Origin: Alphaproteobacteria bacterium | GTDB lineage: Bacteria; Pseudomonadota; Alphaproteobacteria; SHVP01 | Reading direction: 5' to 3' | DNA: 23,488 nt | Assembly: GCA_009694165.1 (NCBI GenBank) | Contig: SHVP01000035.1 | Coordinates: 1 to 23,488 of the forward strand | In this document: positions 1 to 7,707 of the stretch, one piece after another | Layout: the number at the start of each line of letters is the position of its first letter | Numbering within the stretch: the stretch's first letter is position 1 | The notes under the pieces: model-generated | Told to the model about the DNA's origin: nothing | What the model saw: the letters and a program-made list of their open reading frames with translations, nothing else | The model's database searches: none | Translations under genes and position numbers: made by a program

Positions 1-609
1 GGCATTGATCCCACGATTCAAGAACGCGTGTTCGATCTCTTCTTCACGACCAAGGAGCGCGGGTGCGGAACCGGTCTGGGGCTGTCGGTGGTCCACGGTA
101 TCGTCTTGGAACTTGGGGGAACCACCACACTGCGCAGCCCGCTTGGACAGGGCACGACGTTTGATGTCTGGCTGCCAATTCATGATGGGCCGGCGACCAA
201 GGCGGATCTGATCGCCGTCGCCGAAGCGCCGCGCGGCAAAGGTCGGATCCTGCTCGTCGATGACGAGGCTCCCATCGTCCGCATGGGGCAGAAGGTATTG
301 GCCAGGCTTGGCTACACCGTCGTCGGCGCGACGGTCAGCGAAGAGGCGCTTGCGGCGCTACGGGCAACGCCGCACGATTTTGATCTCCTGATTACCGATC
401 AGACCATGCCCGGTCGCACCGGCGACGCCCTGATTGCCGAGGTGCGGCGCGTGCGACCCGATCTTCCCATTATCTTGAGTACCGGTTACAGCCAGGCCGT
501 CGGACCCGACGAAGCCAAGCGCCTAGGCGTGACGCTGTTTCTGATGAAGCCACTCGAAAGCGACGAACTTGGTCGCGCGGTCGCCGAAGCGCTCGCCCGC
601 CCCACCTGA
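1..609 (+). CDS. Hybrid sensor histidine kinase, 3' part (ATPase end plus receiver domain)
   Basis: The reading frame is open from the first base, so the gene starts before the window; 202 codons and a TGA stop are visible. The first ~60 residues are the end of a HATPase_c domain: the end of the G1 box (GIDP), the F box (FDLFFTTK) and the G2 box (GTGLGLSVVHG). A receiver domain follows, with the acidic pair in VDDE, the phospho-acceptor Asp in LLITDQTMPG, the Thr/Ser in ILSTGY and the conserved Lys in LMKP. This is the usual architecture of a membrane or PAS-type hybrid kinase that autophosphorylates on His and passes phosphate to its own C-terminal receiver. One oddity is Cys in GCGTGLGL where Lys or Glu is more common. 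The sensed signal cannot be read because the N-terminus is missing. No output domain follows the receiver. Confidence 0.93.
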   Translation, partial: GIDPTIQERVFDLFFTTKERGCGTGLGLSVVHGIVLELGGTTTLRSPLGQGTTFDVWLPIHDGPATKADLIAVAEAPRGKGRILLVDDEAPIVRMGQKVLARLGYTVVGATVSEEALAALRATPHDFDLLITDQTMPGRTGDALIAEVRRVRPDLPIILSTGYSQAVGPDEAKRLGVTLFLMKPLESDELGRAVAEALARPT

Positions 610-621
610 CCCCTCGCTGCC

Positions 622-650
622 TTGCCGAAGGGAGTCTTCCCCCCTAAGGT
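622..650 (+). promoter_or_regulatory. Candidate sigma70-type promoter for tRNA-Gln
   Basis: TTGCCG at 622-627 and TAAGGT at 645-650 are separated by 17 bp and place transcription start about 7-10 bp before the mature tRNA 5' end at 665. The match to consensus is moderate (4 of 6 and 3 of 6). The spacing and position are the main support. Confidence 0.35.
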
Positions 651-664
651 GCCGCCGATTCGGC

Positions 665-739
665 TGGGGCGTAGCCAAGTGGTAAGGCACCGGATTTTGA
701 TTCCGGCATTCGTAGGTTCGAGTCCTACCGCCCCAACCA
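665..739 (+). tRNA. trnQ: tRNA-Gln (anticodon TTG)
   Basis: A full cloverleaf can be drawn. The acceptor stem is TGGGGCG (665-671) with CGCCCCA (729-735), followed by discriminator A and an encoded CCA at 737-739. The anticodon stem is CCGGA/TCCGG around a 7-base loop with TTG at 697-699, and the T arm is GTAGG/CCTAC with the TTCGAGT loop. It is 75 bases long including CCA. TTG reads the Gln codon CAA and, by wobble, CAG. It lies 55 bp after the histidine kinase and 195 bp before an integrase remnant, the arrangement expected where an element integrated at the tRNA 3' end. Confidence 0.97.
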
Positions 740-850
740 ACTTCACTTCCGAACTCTTCCGAAGCAAACCAGCGATGCGCGAGAAATGGCGCAATTGCTG
801 GATTCTCTATGCCTCACATGGCCGAGGGGTTCCTGCCAAAGCCGACAAAC

Positions 851-912
851 CCTGCGTAGTAAAATGTGTAGAAAAGTTTCGAAGCCAACTGCTTTGCTAC
901 ACACTTCGCAGG
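851..912. repeat. Two-part inverted repeat upstream of the integrase remnant
   Basis: CCTGCG at 851-856 and TGTGTAG at 865-871 are mirrored by CTACACA at 897-903 and CGCAGG at 907-912, so two nested pairs of inverted arms surround the same centre. The inner arm extends loosely to TGTGTAG(A/C)AAAG. It lies between the tRNA 3' end and the start of the integrase fragment. It could be a set of recombinase arm sites, a regulator operator, or a transcript hairpin. Confidence 0.5.
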
Positions 913-934
913 TTCTCCGAACGTATTGCCATAC

Positions 935-1042
935 ATGGCCGGCAAGCTCACCGAACTGGAAGTCAAAAACGCCAAGCCGCGCGCGGCGAAATATACCAAG
1001 GCGGCGGGGCGCGGCCTCACTTCAATAGGGCAGTACCCGTGA
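935..1042 (+). pseudogene. Tyrosine-recombinase (phage-type integrase) N-terminal remnant
   Basis: An ATG at 935 opens a 35-residue frame ending at TGA 1040-1042. The protein begins MAGKLTELEVKNAKPR and continues with an AAKYTKAAGRGL stretch. This matches the start of the arm-binding domain (DUF4102 type) of tyrosine integrases, where a 'lt...iknakp..k.ykl.dg.GL' pattern is typical. Full integrases run to about 400 residues; here similarity stops after the Gly-Leu and nothing downstream in any frame resembles the catalytic domain with its R-H-R-Y residues. Proximity to the tRNA-Gln 3' end supports a former integration site. Non-functional. The assignment rests on family pattern recall over a short segment. 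Confidence 0.62.
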
Positions 1043-1289
1043 CTGACTGCCGCTCCTCCAGCGAGCGGGACGGACAAATTCCCCCCAGAACGCGGCTGCC
1101 GATTTCGCACCGACAAGGCCGACCTCTGCACCCTCTGGCGGTGGGGGCGTTGCGGACGCATGCCCCACGCACTTGGGAACGTCCGCCTCATCGTCGTTCG
1201 GTGTCGAGGCGGCTATGATGGATGCAGTGACGCTGAGCGATCGGCCCTTCGACAAAGCGGCCGGCAAAATGAAACAGGGAGGAGGCAAG
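1043..1289. other. Intergenic stretch with a strong hairpin
   Basis: No supportable gene lies between the integrase remnant and the solute-binding protein. A hairpin can be drawn at 1141-1168: GTGGGG (1141-1146) and GCGT (1147-1150) pair with ACGC (1156-1159) and CCCCAC (1163-1168), with a 3-base bulge on the right. TATGAT at 1214-1219 is a possible -10 element for the downstream gene, but no convincing -35 is found at 16-18 bp. A polypurine ribosome-binding site, AGGGAGGAGG, sits just before the start at 1290. Confidence 0.4.
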
Positions 1290-2849
1290 ATGTCCATCGA
1301 CGGAGTAACACGCGTTCGTCCTTGGCGGACAGCCCGCGCCGTTGCAGCCAGTGCCGCATGCTTGGCGCTGATCTGGGGCGGAGCAACAGCGGCGTCGGCG
1401 GAGACCATTCGTGTCGGCGTCAAGTCGATGCCGCCATCGAAGGGTAATCCGACCACGGGTCGGGGCATTCCCAGCATTTTCGTCTGGTCGGCGCCGTTCG
1501 ATCACCTCGCCGAAATCGACGGCGAGGGTAAGGTATTTCCCGGCCTCGCTAGCTCGTGGGAGGTCAAAGATCCGACGACCTGGCAGTTCAAGATCCGGCC
1601 CAATGTGACGTTCTCGGACGGCGAGCGATTGGACGCGGCCGCCGTCAAAGCGGTTTTCGACTGGCTCGCCAGCGAAAAGGGCGCGGCGACTCTGACCGCG
1701 AAGCAGGTCAATCCGTTCATCAGCTCCGTCTCGGTAGTCGACGCGATGACGGTTCAATTCAAGACGTCGGCGCCGCTGCCGGTTCTCGACAAGCGGTTGA
1801 CGGCCGTGTCGATCGTCTCCCCCAAGGCGTGGAACGATCGTGGTGTCGAAGGCTTTACGCAGAAGCCGGAGGGAACCGGTTCCTTCCGCGTGACCGAGTT
1901 TCGCCCCGACGGAGCTGATGCGGTCGGCTTACCCCGTTCCTAGAAAGGCACCAAGGACGTCGACAAGCTCGTCTTCATCGAGATCCCCGAAGGACCGGCG
2001 CGGACCCAGGGCATCGTATCGAACCAGATCGACATCGACGTTGGACCCTCGCTCGACCACATGGCACAGGTCGAGCGGGCGGGCGGTAAATCCTTCATCT
2101 ACGCTGCCCCGCGGACGATCGGCCTGACGATTGTATCGATGCGCAACAAGCAGCCGGTGACGACGCCCTGGGGCGATGTCCGCGTCCGTCAGGCGCCGAA
2201 CTATGCCGTCAACAAACGGGCGATCGTCGATGGCATCTATGCCGGGCGCGGCGTCGTCGCCAGCCAGTCGGCGACCTCGAAGTCGTTCGGCTACGATCCG
2301 ACGATTCAGCCCTACGCCTACAATCCGACCAAGGCCAAGCAACTGCTGACCGAGGCGGGTTTTCCCAACGGCTTCGACACCGAGGTGCGGACGACCAACA
2401 CCGATCCGACCTTCGTGCAAATCTGGGAGGCGGCCGTCAAGGACCTGAATGCCGCCGGCATTCGCGCCAAATATCTGCCGCAGACCTTCGCCGAGTTTCT
2501 CAAGTACTGGACCGGCGGTGACTGGCCACATGATCTGTTTGGCCTTGGCCATGACCTGTCGGGCGAACTCGATGTGGCACAGGTTTTCGCCTCCTACACC
2601 TCCTGCCTCAAGGACCCGCCCTACTACTGCAACCAGGCGGAACTGCCCCTGATCCAAGCCCAGGCGCAAGAGTTCGATCCGAAAAAGCGACAGGAGATTT
2701 TGAGCAGGCTCTTGCGCATGAATGCCGAGAATGCGCCGATCGTCTACCTGACCGAGGGCATCGAGGTCATTACCCACTCGGCCAAGATCAAGAACTTCAA
2801 GGCGGTCAATCTCGCGATCAATTATTACGAGATGGAAATCGGCCGCTAA
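1290..2849 (+). pseudogene. ABC transporter solute-binding protein, family 5 (SBP A), interrupted by an in-frame TAG
   Basis: The ATG at 1290 follows AGGGAGGAGG and opens a signal peptide with a hydrophobic core and an ASA/ET cleavage-like end. The frame encodes a family-5 (peptide/nickel/opine) periplasmic binding protein. Codon 218 (1941-1943) is TAG. The same frame then continues unbroken to 2849, for a total of 519 residues, the normal family length. The aligned segment of the intact paralogue at 11239-12777 has S-W-R where this gene has S-stop-K, so a Trp TGG very probably became TAG. The residues just before the stop (GLPRS) also look altered. The C-terminal half has a C-x7-C pair and ends YYEMEIGR. 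Either a nonsense pseudogene or a sequencing error; an internal restart at the ATG at 2061 would lack the export signal. Confidence 0.85.
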
Positions 2850-2872
2850 GGCTGCCGGGATCGACTTGCCGG

Positions 2873-2910
2873 AAGGGTTTCGCCGACAGCGCCTGGCGAA
2901 ACCCTTTTTC
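2873..2910 (+). terminator. Rho-independent terminator after SBP A
   Basis: A perfect 12-bp stem, AAGGGTTTCGCC (2873-2884) with GGCGAAACCCTT (2895-2906), closes a 10-base loop and runs into TTTTT at 2905-2909. It lies 24 bp after the SBP A stop and points along the plus strand. It also separates the convergent Kelch gene, though the minus-strand T run is too short to make it clearly bidirectional. Confidence 0.9.
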
Positions 2911-2964
2911 CGTCTTGCCGATGCCAGCGGGTACTAGGTGGGGCTTGTTCCGTGCGGGCCTAAA

Positions 2965-3960
2965 CTATCGCTCGCAGCGGCCGGCCGGCCGATAAACTTG
3001 GTTTAGGCGCGAGCCGCTACTGCCGCCGTTGCTGGTGCCGCCGCCGACGACCCAGATCAGGCCATCCACGAACGTGGCTCCGGTGACGCCGTGGACTGGA
3101 ATGGGCATGTCGCTCAGATGAGTCCAGCGGCCGGTCCGCGGATTGTAGACGTCGTGATCGGCAAATACGCCGGACGCATGTTCGCCACCCCACACGTGGA
3201 AACAGTCGTGGGCAAGAACGCCGTTGATGCCACTGCGTGGCCGTAGCATTGGGCTCGCCGCCGTCCAGCGGCGCGCCACCGGATCGTAGGTCTCGGCCAC
3301 GGCGGTGAGCTCGCTTTGAAAACCGCCACCCAACCTGCCCCCGACGACGAGGAGCCGACCATCGATCGCGGCGCCGGCGATGTGATTGCGCGGGCTCGGC
3401 AGGTCGGGCAGCGTTTCCCAAGCATCGTGGGCCGGGTCGTACACCGCGAAATCCTGGCCCCGGCGTGGTCGCCCGCCCGCCACGTAGATCTTGCCTGCAT
3501 GGACCAGCGCGACGCCGGCGCTGCGTTTGGTTGGCATGCGCGCCTTTTCGACCCATCGTCCCGCCTGTGGATCGAAAGCGTAGACGGTGTCGACGTAGGC
3601 CTGATCGGCGTCGGTTTGGCCGCCGATCAGGTAGATCACGCCGTTCACTGCCGCCGCCATGCCGTGATTGTTGGGCTGGGGCAAGGGTGGGCCGAGCCGC
3701 CAGGCGTCCCGACGCACATCGTAGATCTGAACCGTGGCGACCGAGCGACGGCTCGCGGGATAACCGCCGACGACGTAGATCGATCCCTCCCACTCGGCCA
3801 GCGCAAACTCGGAGTTGGCTTCGATCAATTCGGCCCTCTTGCCCCAAGCACCCTCGGCAAGGTCGGCCGCGCTGCTGTGGTCAAAGCGGAGCAACAACCA
3901 AGCGGCGCATATGGCGCCGCCTAGTCCCCTCAGGTACCGGGATCTCGCGTTGGCGAGCAT
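2965..3960 (-). CDS. Exported Kelch-repeat protein
   Basis: The 331-residue product starts at ATG 3960, preceded by GAGGA about 9 bases upstream, and begins with a signal peptide (hydrophobic core AICAAWLLL, cleavage near SSAADLAEG). A longer frame reaches 4083 but overlaps the upstream gene and would bury the signal sequence. The mature part is about six Kelch blades, each with the paired Gly motif (IYVVGG, IYLIGG, IYVAGG, LLVVGG, HVWGG, IWVVGG) and a Tyr-Asp-Pro/Trp strand (YDVRRDAW, FDPQAGRW, YDPAHDAW, YDPVARRW, YNPRTGRW), so it should fold as a periplasmic beta-propeller. It starts 25 bp after the stop of SBP B and is probably co-transcribed with it. Periplasmic Kelch propellers include the sialic-acid mutarotase NanM; a substrate-conditioning role here is speculation. 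The actual function is unknown. Confidence 0.85.
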   Translation of the reverse strand: MLANARSRYLRGLGGAICAAWLLLRFDHSSAADLAEGAWGKRAELIEANSEFALAEWEGSIYVVGGYPASRRSVATVQIYDVRRDAWRLGPPLPQPNNHGMAAAVNGVIYLIGGQTDADQAYVDTVYAFDPQAGRWVEKARMPTKRSAGVALVHAGKIYVAGGRPRRGQDFAVYDPAHDAWETLPDLPSPRNHIAGAAIDGRLLVVGGRLGGGFQSELTAVAETYDPVARRWTAASPMLRPRSGINGVLAHDCFHVWGGEHASGVFADHDVYNPRTGRWTHLSDMPIPVHGVTGATFVDGLIWVVGGGTSNGGSSGSRLNQVYRPAGRCER

Positions 3961-3985
3961 GGCTAGGTCCTCGGCGGCCCCGCGG

Positions 3986-5614
3986 TCAGTTCCCCTTGCG
4001 CAACAAGTAGGCGTTGATGTTGCCGGCCGTGGGGCCCTGGATCTCCCAGCCGCTGACCTTTGGGTTGCGGGCGAGGGGCACAACGCTATCGATCAGGTAA
4101 ACCTGCGGCGGGTTCTCCGACATGATCTTGGCGACCTCGACCAGAATCTCCTGGCGGCGGGCGCTCGCGGCCGCCGGCAGGTGAAGGCCCTCGGTGACCA
4201 AGGCATCGTAGCGTTCGTTCGCGAATTTGAACGAGTTCTGGAACGACTTGCCGTGATTCATCAGGCTGAGGCTGTAGAAAGGATCGGCGAACGCCGGTCC
4301 CTCGCTGTAGAGCATAGCCTGGTAGTCGCCCTTGAAGAACCGTTCGGAAAACGCCGTGCCGCTGGCGACGATGTCGATCTCGAGGGTGATTCCGATCTGC
4401 TTCAGCATGTCGGCGACGAAAATCGCCTCCTGCTCGGCGTGGGCGCCCGGCCGTGAGGCGCTGACCACGAACTTGGCCGAGAATCCGTTGGCCATGCCCG
4501 CCTGTGCCATCAATTCCTTCGCCTTGGCCAGGTCAAATTTGATGTAGGGCGTCAAACCCTCGGTGCCGTAGTCGGCATGGACGCCGGTGACCGCCGGCTT
4601 GCCGAAGCCGCGGAACACGCCGCGAACCAAGGCCTGACGATCGATCGCCAGGGAGATCGCCTGGCGCACCAGCGGGTTGGCGAAGCGCTGGTCCTGATAG
4701 TTGAGCAACAACGTGTCGCGGGTGGCGCCGACGCAGGTTTCGACCTTGACGTTTCTGTCGGTCGTCAGGTTGGCATATTCCTGCAGTGGCAGGGCTGCGG
4801 CAAAATCGATCTCGCCGGTACGCAGCAGTTGTGAGCGCGTCGAACTGTCGGGGACTCCGAGGACGACCAAGCGGTTGGCGTTGCCCCGCCCGGCGTTGTT
4901 CCAATAGTTCGCGTTAGGCGTGAAGGTCACTCGGCTGCCCGGGGTGAAATTCGCTGCCGTTATCTGCCAAGGCCCAAAATCAGCCGTGTTCTTGGCCAGC
5001 CAGCCGTTGCCGAGCGGATCCTCCGCCGTGGCGTTGGCAAGCACCGTCTTCGAATCGTGGATTTGGATCTGGTTCCAGGTGAAGACGGCAAAATCGAAAA
5101 TGGTCGGCGCTTTCAAGTGAACGCGGACCGTCAGCGGGTCGACGATCTCGATTGGATCCTCGCGGAACGAATTAATGTCGAACATGAGGAAGCGAACGAT
5201 GCTGGCCAACTTGATGGCGCGATCGAGACTCCATTTGACGTCCGTGGCCGTCATCTCGTTGCCGGCTGGACTCTTGACGCCCTTGCGCAGCTTGAATTCA
5301 AGCGCCTTCCCGTCGGCGCTGTAAGCCCAGGATTCGGCCAGGTTCGGCCGCAGGCTCCGCTGCACGTGGGGGGTTTCGAGGCAACCAGCGCCCTTCAACT
5401 TCGCGGCATCGAATTGCAACAGAGTCGAGGCCTGCTCGGCGCCGATATAGGCCGACGCTTCACCCTCATAGCGCTGTTGCAGATCGATCTGTTGTGGCAC
5501 CGCAGGAATCGCTTTGACGATGGCCAACTGCGCGGCTGCCCCAGCCGTCATGAGGCCCCATGCCAGAACCGTGAGAACGCCCGCCTTCACCGACCGTTTG
5601 ACGATATGATTCAC
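3986..5614 (-). CDS. ABC transporter solute-binding protein, family 5 (SBP B)
   Basis: This 542-residue periplasmic binding protein belongs to the peptide/opine/nickel family. The start is GTG at 5614 with GGGAGGG four bases upstream. Residues 1-28 form a signal peptide (Lys/Arg start, then VLTVLAWGLMTAGAAAQ). Family features include LRPNLAESWAYSADGKALEFKL near the N-terminus, the VRQAISLAIDRQALVRGVFRG segment and a C-terminal PQVYLIDSVVPLARNPKVSGW stretch. It would capture a solute and deliver it to the permease pair encoded divergently from 5877. The Kelch gene follows on the same strand after 25 bp. It is clearly more distant from SBP A and SBP C than those two are from each other. The ligand cannot be inferred from sequence alone. 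Confidence 0.93.
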   Translation of the reverse strand: MNHIVKRSVKAGVLTVLAWGLMTAGAAAQLAIVKAIPAVPQQIDLQQRYEGEASAYIGAEQASTLLQFDAAKLKGAGCLETPHVQRSLRPNLAESWAYSADGKALEFKLRKGVKSPAGNEMTATDVKWSLDRAIKLASIVRFLMFDINSFREDPIEIVDPLTVRVHLKAPTIFDFAVFTWNQIQIHDSKTVLANATAEDPLGNGWLAKNTADFGPWQITAANFTPGSRVTFTPNANYWNNAGRGNANRLVVLGVPDSSTRSQLLRTGEIDFAAALPLQEYANLTTDRNVKVETCVGATRDTLLLNYQDQRFANPLVRQAISLAIDRQALVRGVFRGFGKPAVTGVHADYGTEGLTPYIKFDLAKAKELMAQAGMANGFSAKFVVSASRPGAHAEQEAIFVADMLKQIGITLEIDIVASGTAFSERFFKGDYQAMLYSEGPAFADPFYSLSLMNHGKSFQNSFKFANERYDALVTEGLHLPAAASARRQEILVEVAKIMSENPPQVYLIDSVVPLARNPKVSGWEIQGPTAGNINAYLLRKGN

Positions 5615-5639
5615 TGAACCCTCCCAGGTTATTGCCCAC

Positions 5640-5721
5640 TAGCGCTGTTGGGCACCATTGGTGGCACGCTACCACGTTTGCCGCGGCAGATGGATCGCCC
5701 GTCCCGATAGCGGCGGACGGG
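5640..5721. promoter_or_regulatory. Dyad elements in the divergent SBP B / permease region
   Basis: The 262 bp between the divergent starts (5614 and 5877) hold no gene. Two dyads are visible: an imperfect one around CACC-ATT-GGTG (5653-5663), flanked by TAGCG (5640-5644) and CGCTA (5667-5671), and CCCGTCC (5698-5704) with GGACGGG (5715-5721). Either could be an operator for a shared regulator, or a transcript hairpin. No confident -35/-10 pair was found for either direction. Confidence 0.35.
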
Positions 5722-5876
5722 ATAGGATAGTGCTAGAAATCCGACCGGAGGGAGCGGTGGTTGAGCAGCGTGCCATAGGGATACCCGGAGCGGGCGATGC
5801 GGGGTTGTCTCGCCCAATCGATTCGGTTGATCCCCATCCAACCCCGGTTCGATCCCGTCGCTCGCGCGGGGCCAGA

Positions 5877-6884
5877 ATGCGCGCCATCATCCTTCGGCGC
5901 CTCCTCATCATTCCCGCATCGTTGTTCTTCGTTATCACGCTGTCTTACCTGTTGGTCGAACTAATGCCGGGCGATCCGGCCCTGGCGATCGCGGGCAGCA
6001 CGGCGAGCGAACGCGAGGTCGCCATCATTCGCAGCGAACTAGGGCTCGATCGTCCTTTTGGTGAGCGGTATGTCGACTATGTCGGCGGTGTGCTGCGGGG
6101 TGATTTCGGCAGGTCCTTCTTTGACGGCCAGGAGGTGCGCAACGACATTGTACGCTACTTCCCGGCCAGCCTTGAGCTGATGGTGTTGTCGGTCATCTTG
6201 GCGGCGCTGATCGGTTTGTCGCTTGGCGCGACCGCCGGCTATTTCCGCCGTCGGGCCCCTGACACCGCCGCCCGGATCGTCATCACTGCCACCCAGGCGA
6301 TCCCGGAATTCTTGATCGGTCTGCTGCTGATCTTTTTTGTTTTTTACCTGTGGCGCTGGGCTCCGGCGCCGATCGGCCGCCTCGGCCTCACCGATACCTA
6401 TCCCCCCGTCGTCACCCGGTTTTTGTTGATCGACCTCGTGCTCGCGGGCGATTGGCGAGGGTTCACCTCCGCGGTGCACCGCTCGGTTCTGCCGGTCGTC
6501 ACGCTCGGGATCGGCACGGCCGCCTATTTTGCCAAGGTCGCCCGCACCACCATCGGGGCAGCGATGGAGTCGCGCCAGGTGCAGTTTGCGCGCGCCTGTG
6601 GCCTATCGGAGTTCAAGGTTCTGCAATATGCGCTGCTCCAGGCGCGGACGCCCATTCTGACTTACACCGCCATCCTGATCGGGACGCTTGTCGGCGGCGC
6701 CTCCATCATCGAAACGATGTTCTCCTGGCAGGGCTTGGGCCAATGGGGCCTGCAGTCGATCATCGCCCTCGACGTGCCGGCGATTCAGGGATTCATCATC
6801 GTTACCGGACTGTTCACGATGGTGGTGTATCTCGTTCTCGACCTCTTGGTCGCTCTTCTGGATCCGCGCATCACTCATGACTGA
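5877..6884 (+). CDS. ABC transporter permease, DppB/OppB type
   Basis: A 335-residue inner-membrane permease of the peptide/nickel importer family. It starts at ATG 5877 with MRAIILRRLLIIPASLFFVITLSYLLVELMPGDP, the typical first transmembrane helix and LxPGDP motif of DppB-like proteins. A longer in-frame extension reaches 5658 but is Arg/Pro-rich and non-membrane, so it was not used; no strong ribosome-binding site precedes 5877. Several hydrophobic helices follow, and a coupling segment QFARACGLSEFKVLQYALLQ matches the EAA loop that contacts the ATPase. It ends DLLVALLDPRITHD, as family members do. It overlaps the next permease by 8 bases and is the first gene of a four-gene transport operon. 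Confidence 0.94.
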   Translation: MRAIILRRLLIIPASLFFVITLSYLLVELMPGDPALAIAGSTASEREVAIIRSELGLDRPFGERYVDYVGGVLRGDFGRSFFDGQEVRNDIVRYFPASLELMVLSVILAALIGLSLGATAGYFRRRAPDTAARIVITATQAIPEFLIGLLLIFFVFYLWRWAPAPIGRLGLTDTYPPVVTRFLLIDLVLAGDWRGFTSAVHRSVLPVVTLGIGTAAYFAKVARTTIGAAMESRQVQFARACGLSEFKVLQYALLQARTPILTYTAILIGTLVGGASIIETMFSWQGLGQWGLQSIIALDVPAIQGFIIVTGLFTMVVYLVLDLLVALLDPRITHD

Positions 6885-7707
6885 GACATTGGCCGCACCG
6901 GGCATCGTGCGAGCTCATCTCGGGCTGTGGGTCGGGGTCATCATTGTGGTCGCGCTGTTGCTGTCTGGCCTGTTCCTGCCGCTGCCTTTCGATCCGATCA
7001 AGCCCGATGCGGACGCGGTGCTCAGAGCACCGTCGTCGAGCCACTGGTTCGGGACCGATAGCCTCGGCTTCGACGTCTTCTCGCGCGTGATCGCCGCCGC
7101 CCATCGTGACTTGCCTCTCGCGCTCGGGGGCGCCGTCGCGTCCGCGGTGGTGGGCGTGCCGTTGGGTTTGGCGACGACGCTGCGCGGCCGAATGAGCGCC
7201 GGGATCATGCGCGCCCTCGACGCATTCCAGGCGTTTCCCCTGCTGGTTCTCGCCATTTCGATCGTCACCCTGGCGGGTAACCGACTGGAGATGGTCGTCT
7301 TTGCCATCATCGTTATCGAGACACCCCGCTTCATCCGCCTGATCCGGAGCGAGGGGCTGGCGATCCGCGAGGCCCGCTTTATCGAGGCCGCGGAGGCCAT
7401 GGGGGCGAGTCGGCGGCGGATTCTGTTCGTGCACCTGTTGCCCAACGTTACTGGAGTCATCTTGGTCCAGTTATCGATCGCCGCCGCCAACGCGCTCTCC
7501 GTGGTGGCCGCGCTCAGTTTCCTCGGTATCGGCGTGTCGCCGCCCGACCCCAGTTGGGGGGTCATGATCCAGGCGGGCGCGCGTCTGATGACCTCGGGAC
7601 AGTGGTGGGTTTCCCTGTTTCCCGGGCTTGTGGTTTTCCTGGCGGTCATGTCGCTCAGTCTGATTGCCGACGAGCTCGACGTCATCTTTGAGAGGTCGGG
7701 CCGATAA
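6877..7707 (+). CDS. ABC transporter permease, DppC/OppC type
   Basis: A 276-residue second permease. The ATG at 6877 lies inside the end of the preceding gene, so translation is probably coupled. After a first membrane helix comes HWFGTDSLGFDVFSRVI, the conserved 'GTDxxGRDxxSR' region of DppC proteins, here with Phe in place of Arg. The EAA loop is EAAEAMGASRRRILFVHLLPN. Near the C-terminus SFLGIGVSPPDPSWGVMI and a final helix before DELDVIFERSGR are diagnostic. It forms the heterodimeric channel with the product of the upstream gene. Its stop and the next gene's start share a base (TAATG at 7705-7709). Confidence 0.94.
   Translation: MTETLAAPGIVRAHLGLWVGVIIVVALLLSGLFLPLPFDPIKPDADAVLRAPSSSHWFGTDSLGFDVFSRVIAAAHRDLPLALGGAVASAVVGVPLGLATTLRGRMSAGIMRALDAFQAFPLLVLAISIVTLAGNRLEMVVFAIIVIETPRFIRLIRSEGLAIREARFIEAAEAMGASRRRILFVHLLPNVTGVILVQLSIAAANALSVVAALSFLGIGVSPPDPSWGVMIQAGARLMTSGQWWVSLFPGLVVFLAVMSLSLIADELDVIFERSGR

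Noticed and set aside
622..1218. 198-residue open frame spanning the tRNA-Gln
   Set aside because: It reads straight through a well-formed tRNA and the integrase remnant in another frame, and is low-complexity Arg/Pro-rich sequence.
1929..2777. 282-residue minus-strand open frame opposite SBP A
   Set aside because: It lies wholly antisense to a gene with clear family similarity and shows no recognisable domain or ribosome-binding site. Long antisense frames are expected at this G+C.
3316..3924. 202-residue plus-strand open frame opposite the Kelch gene
   Set aside because: It is a mirror of the Kelch codons on the other strand, without start signals or domain similarity.
5658..5876. 73-residue N-terminal extension of the first permease
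   Set aside because: The extension is Arg/Pro/Gly-rich with no membrane segment, whereas the family start MRAIILRRLL is at 5877.
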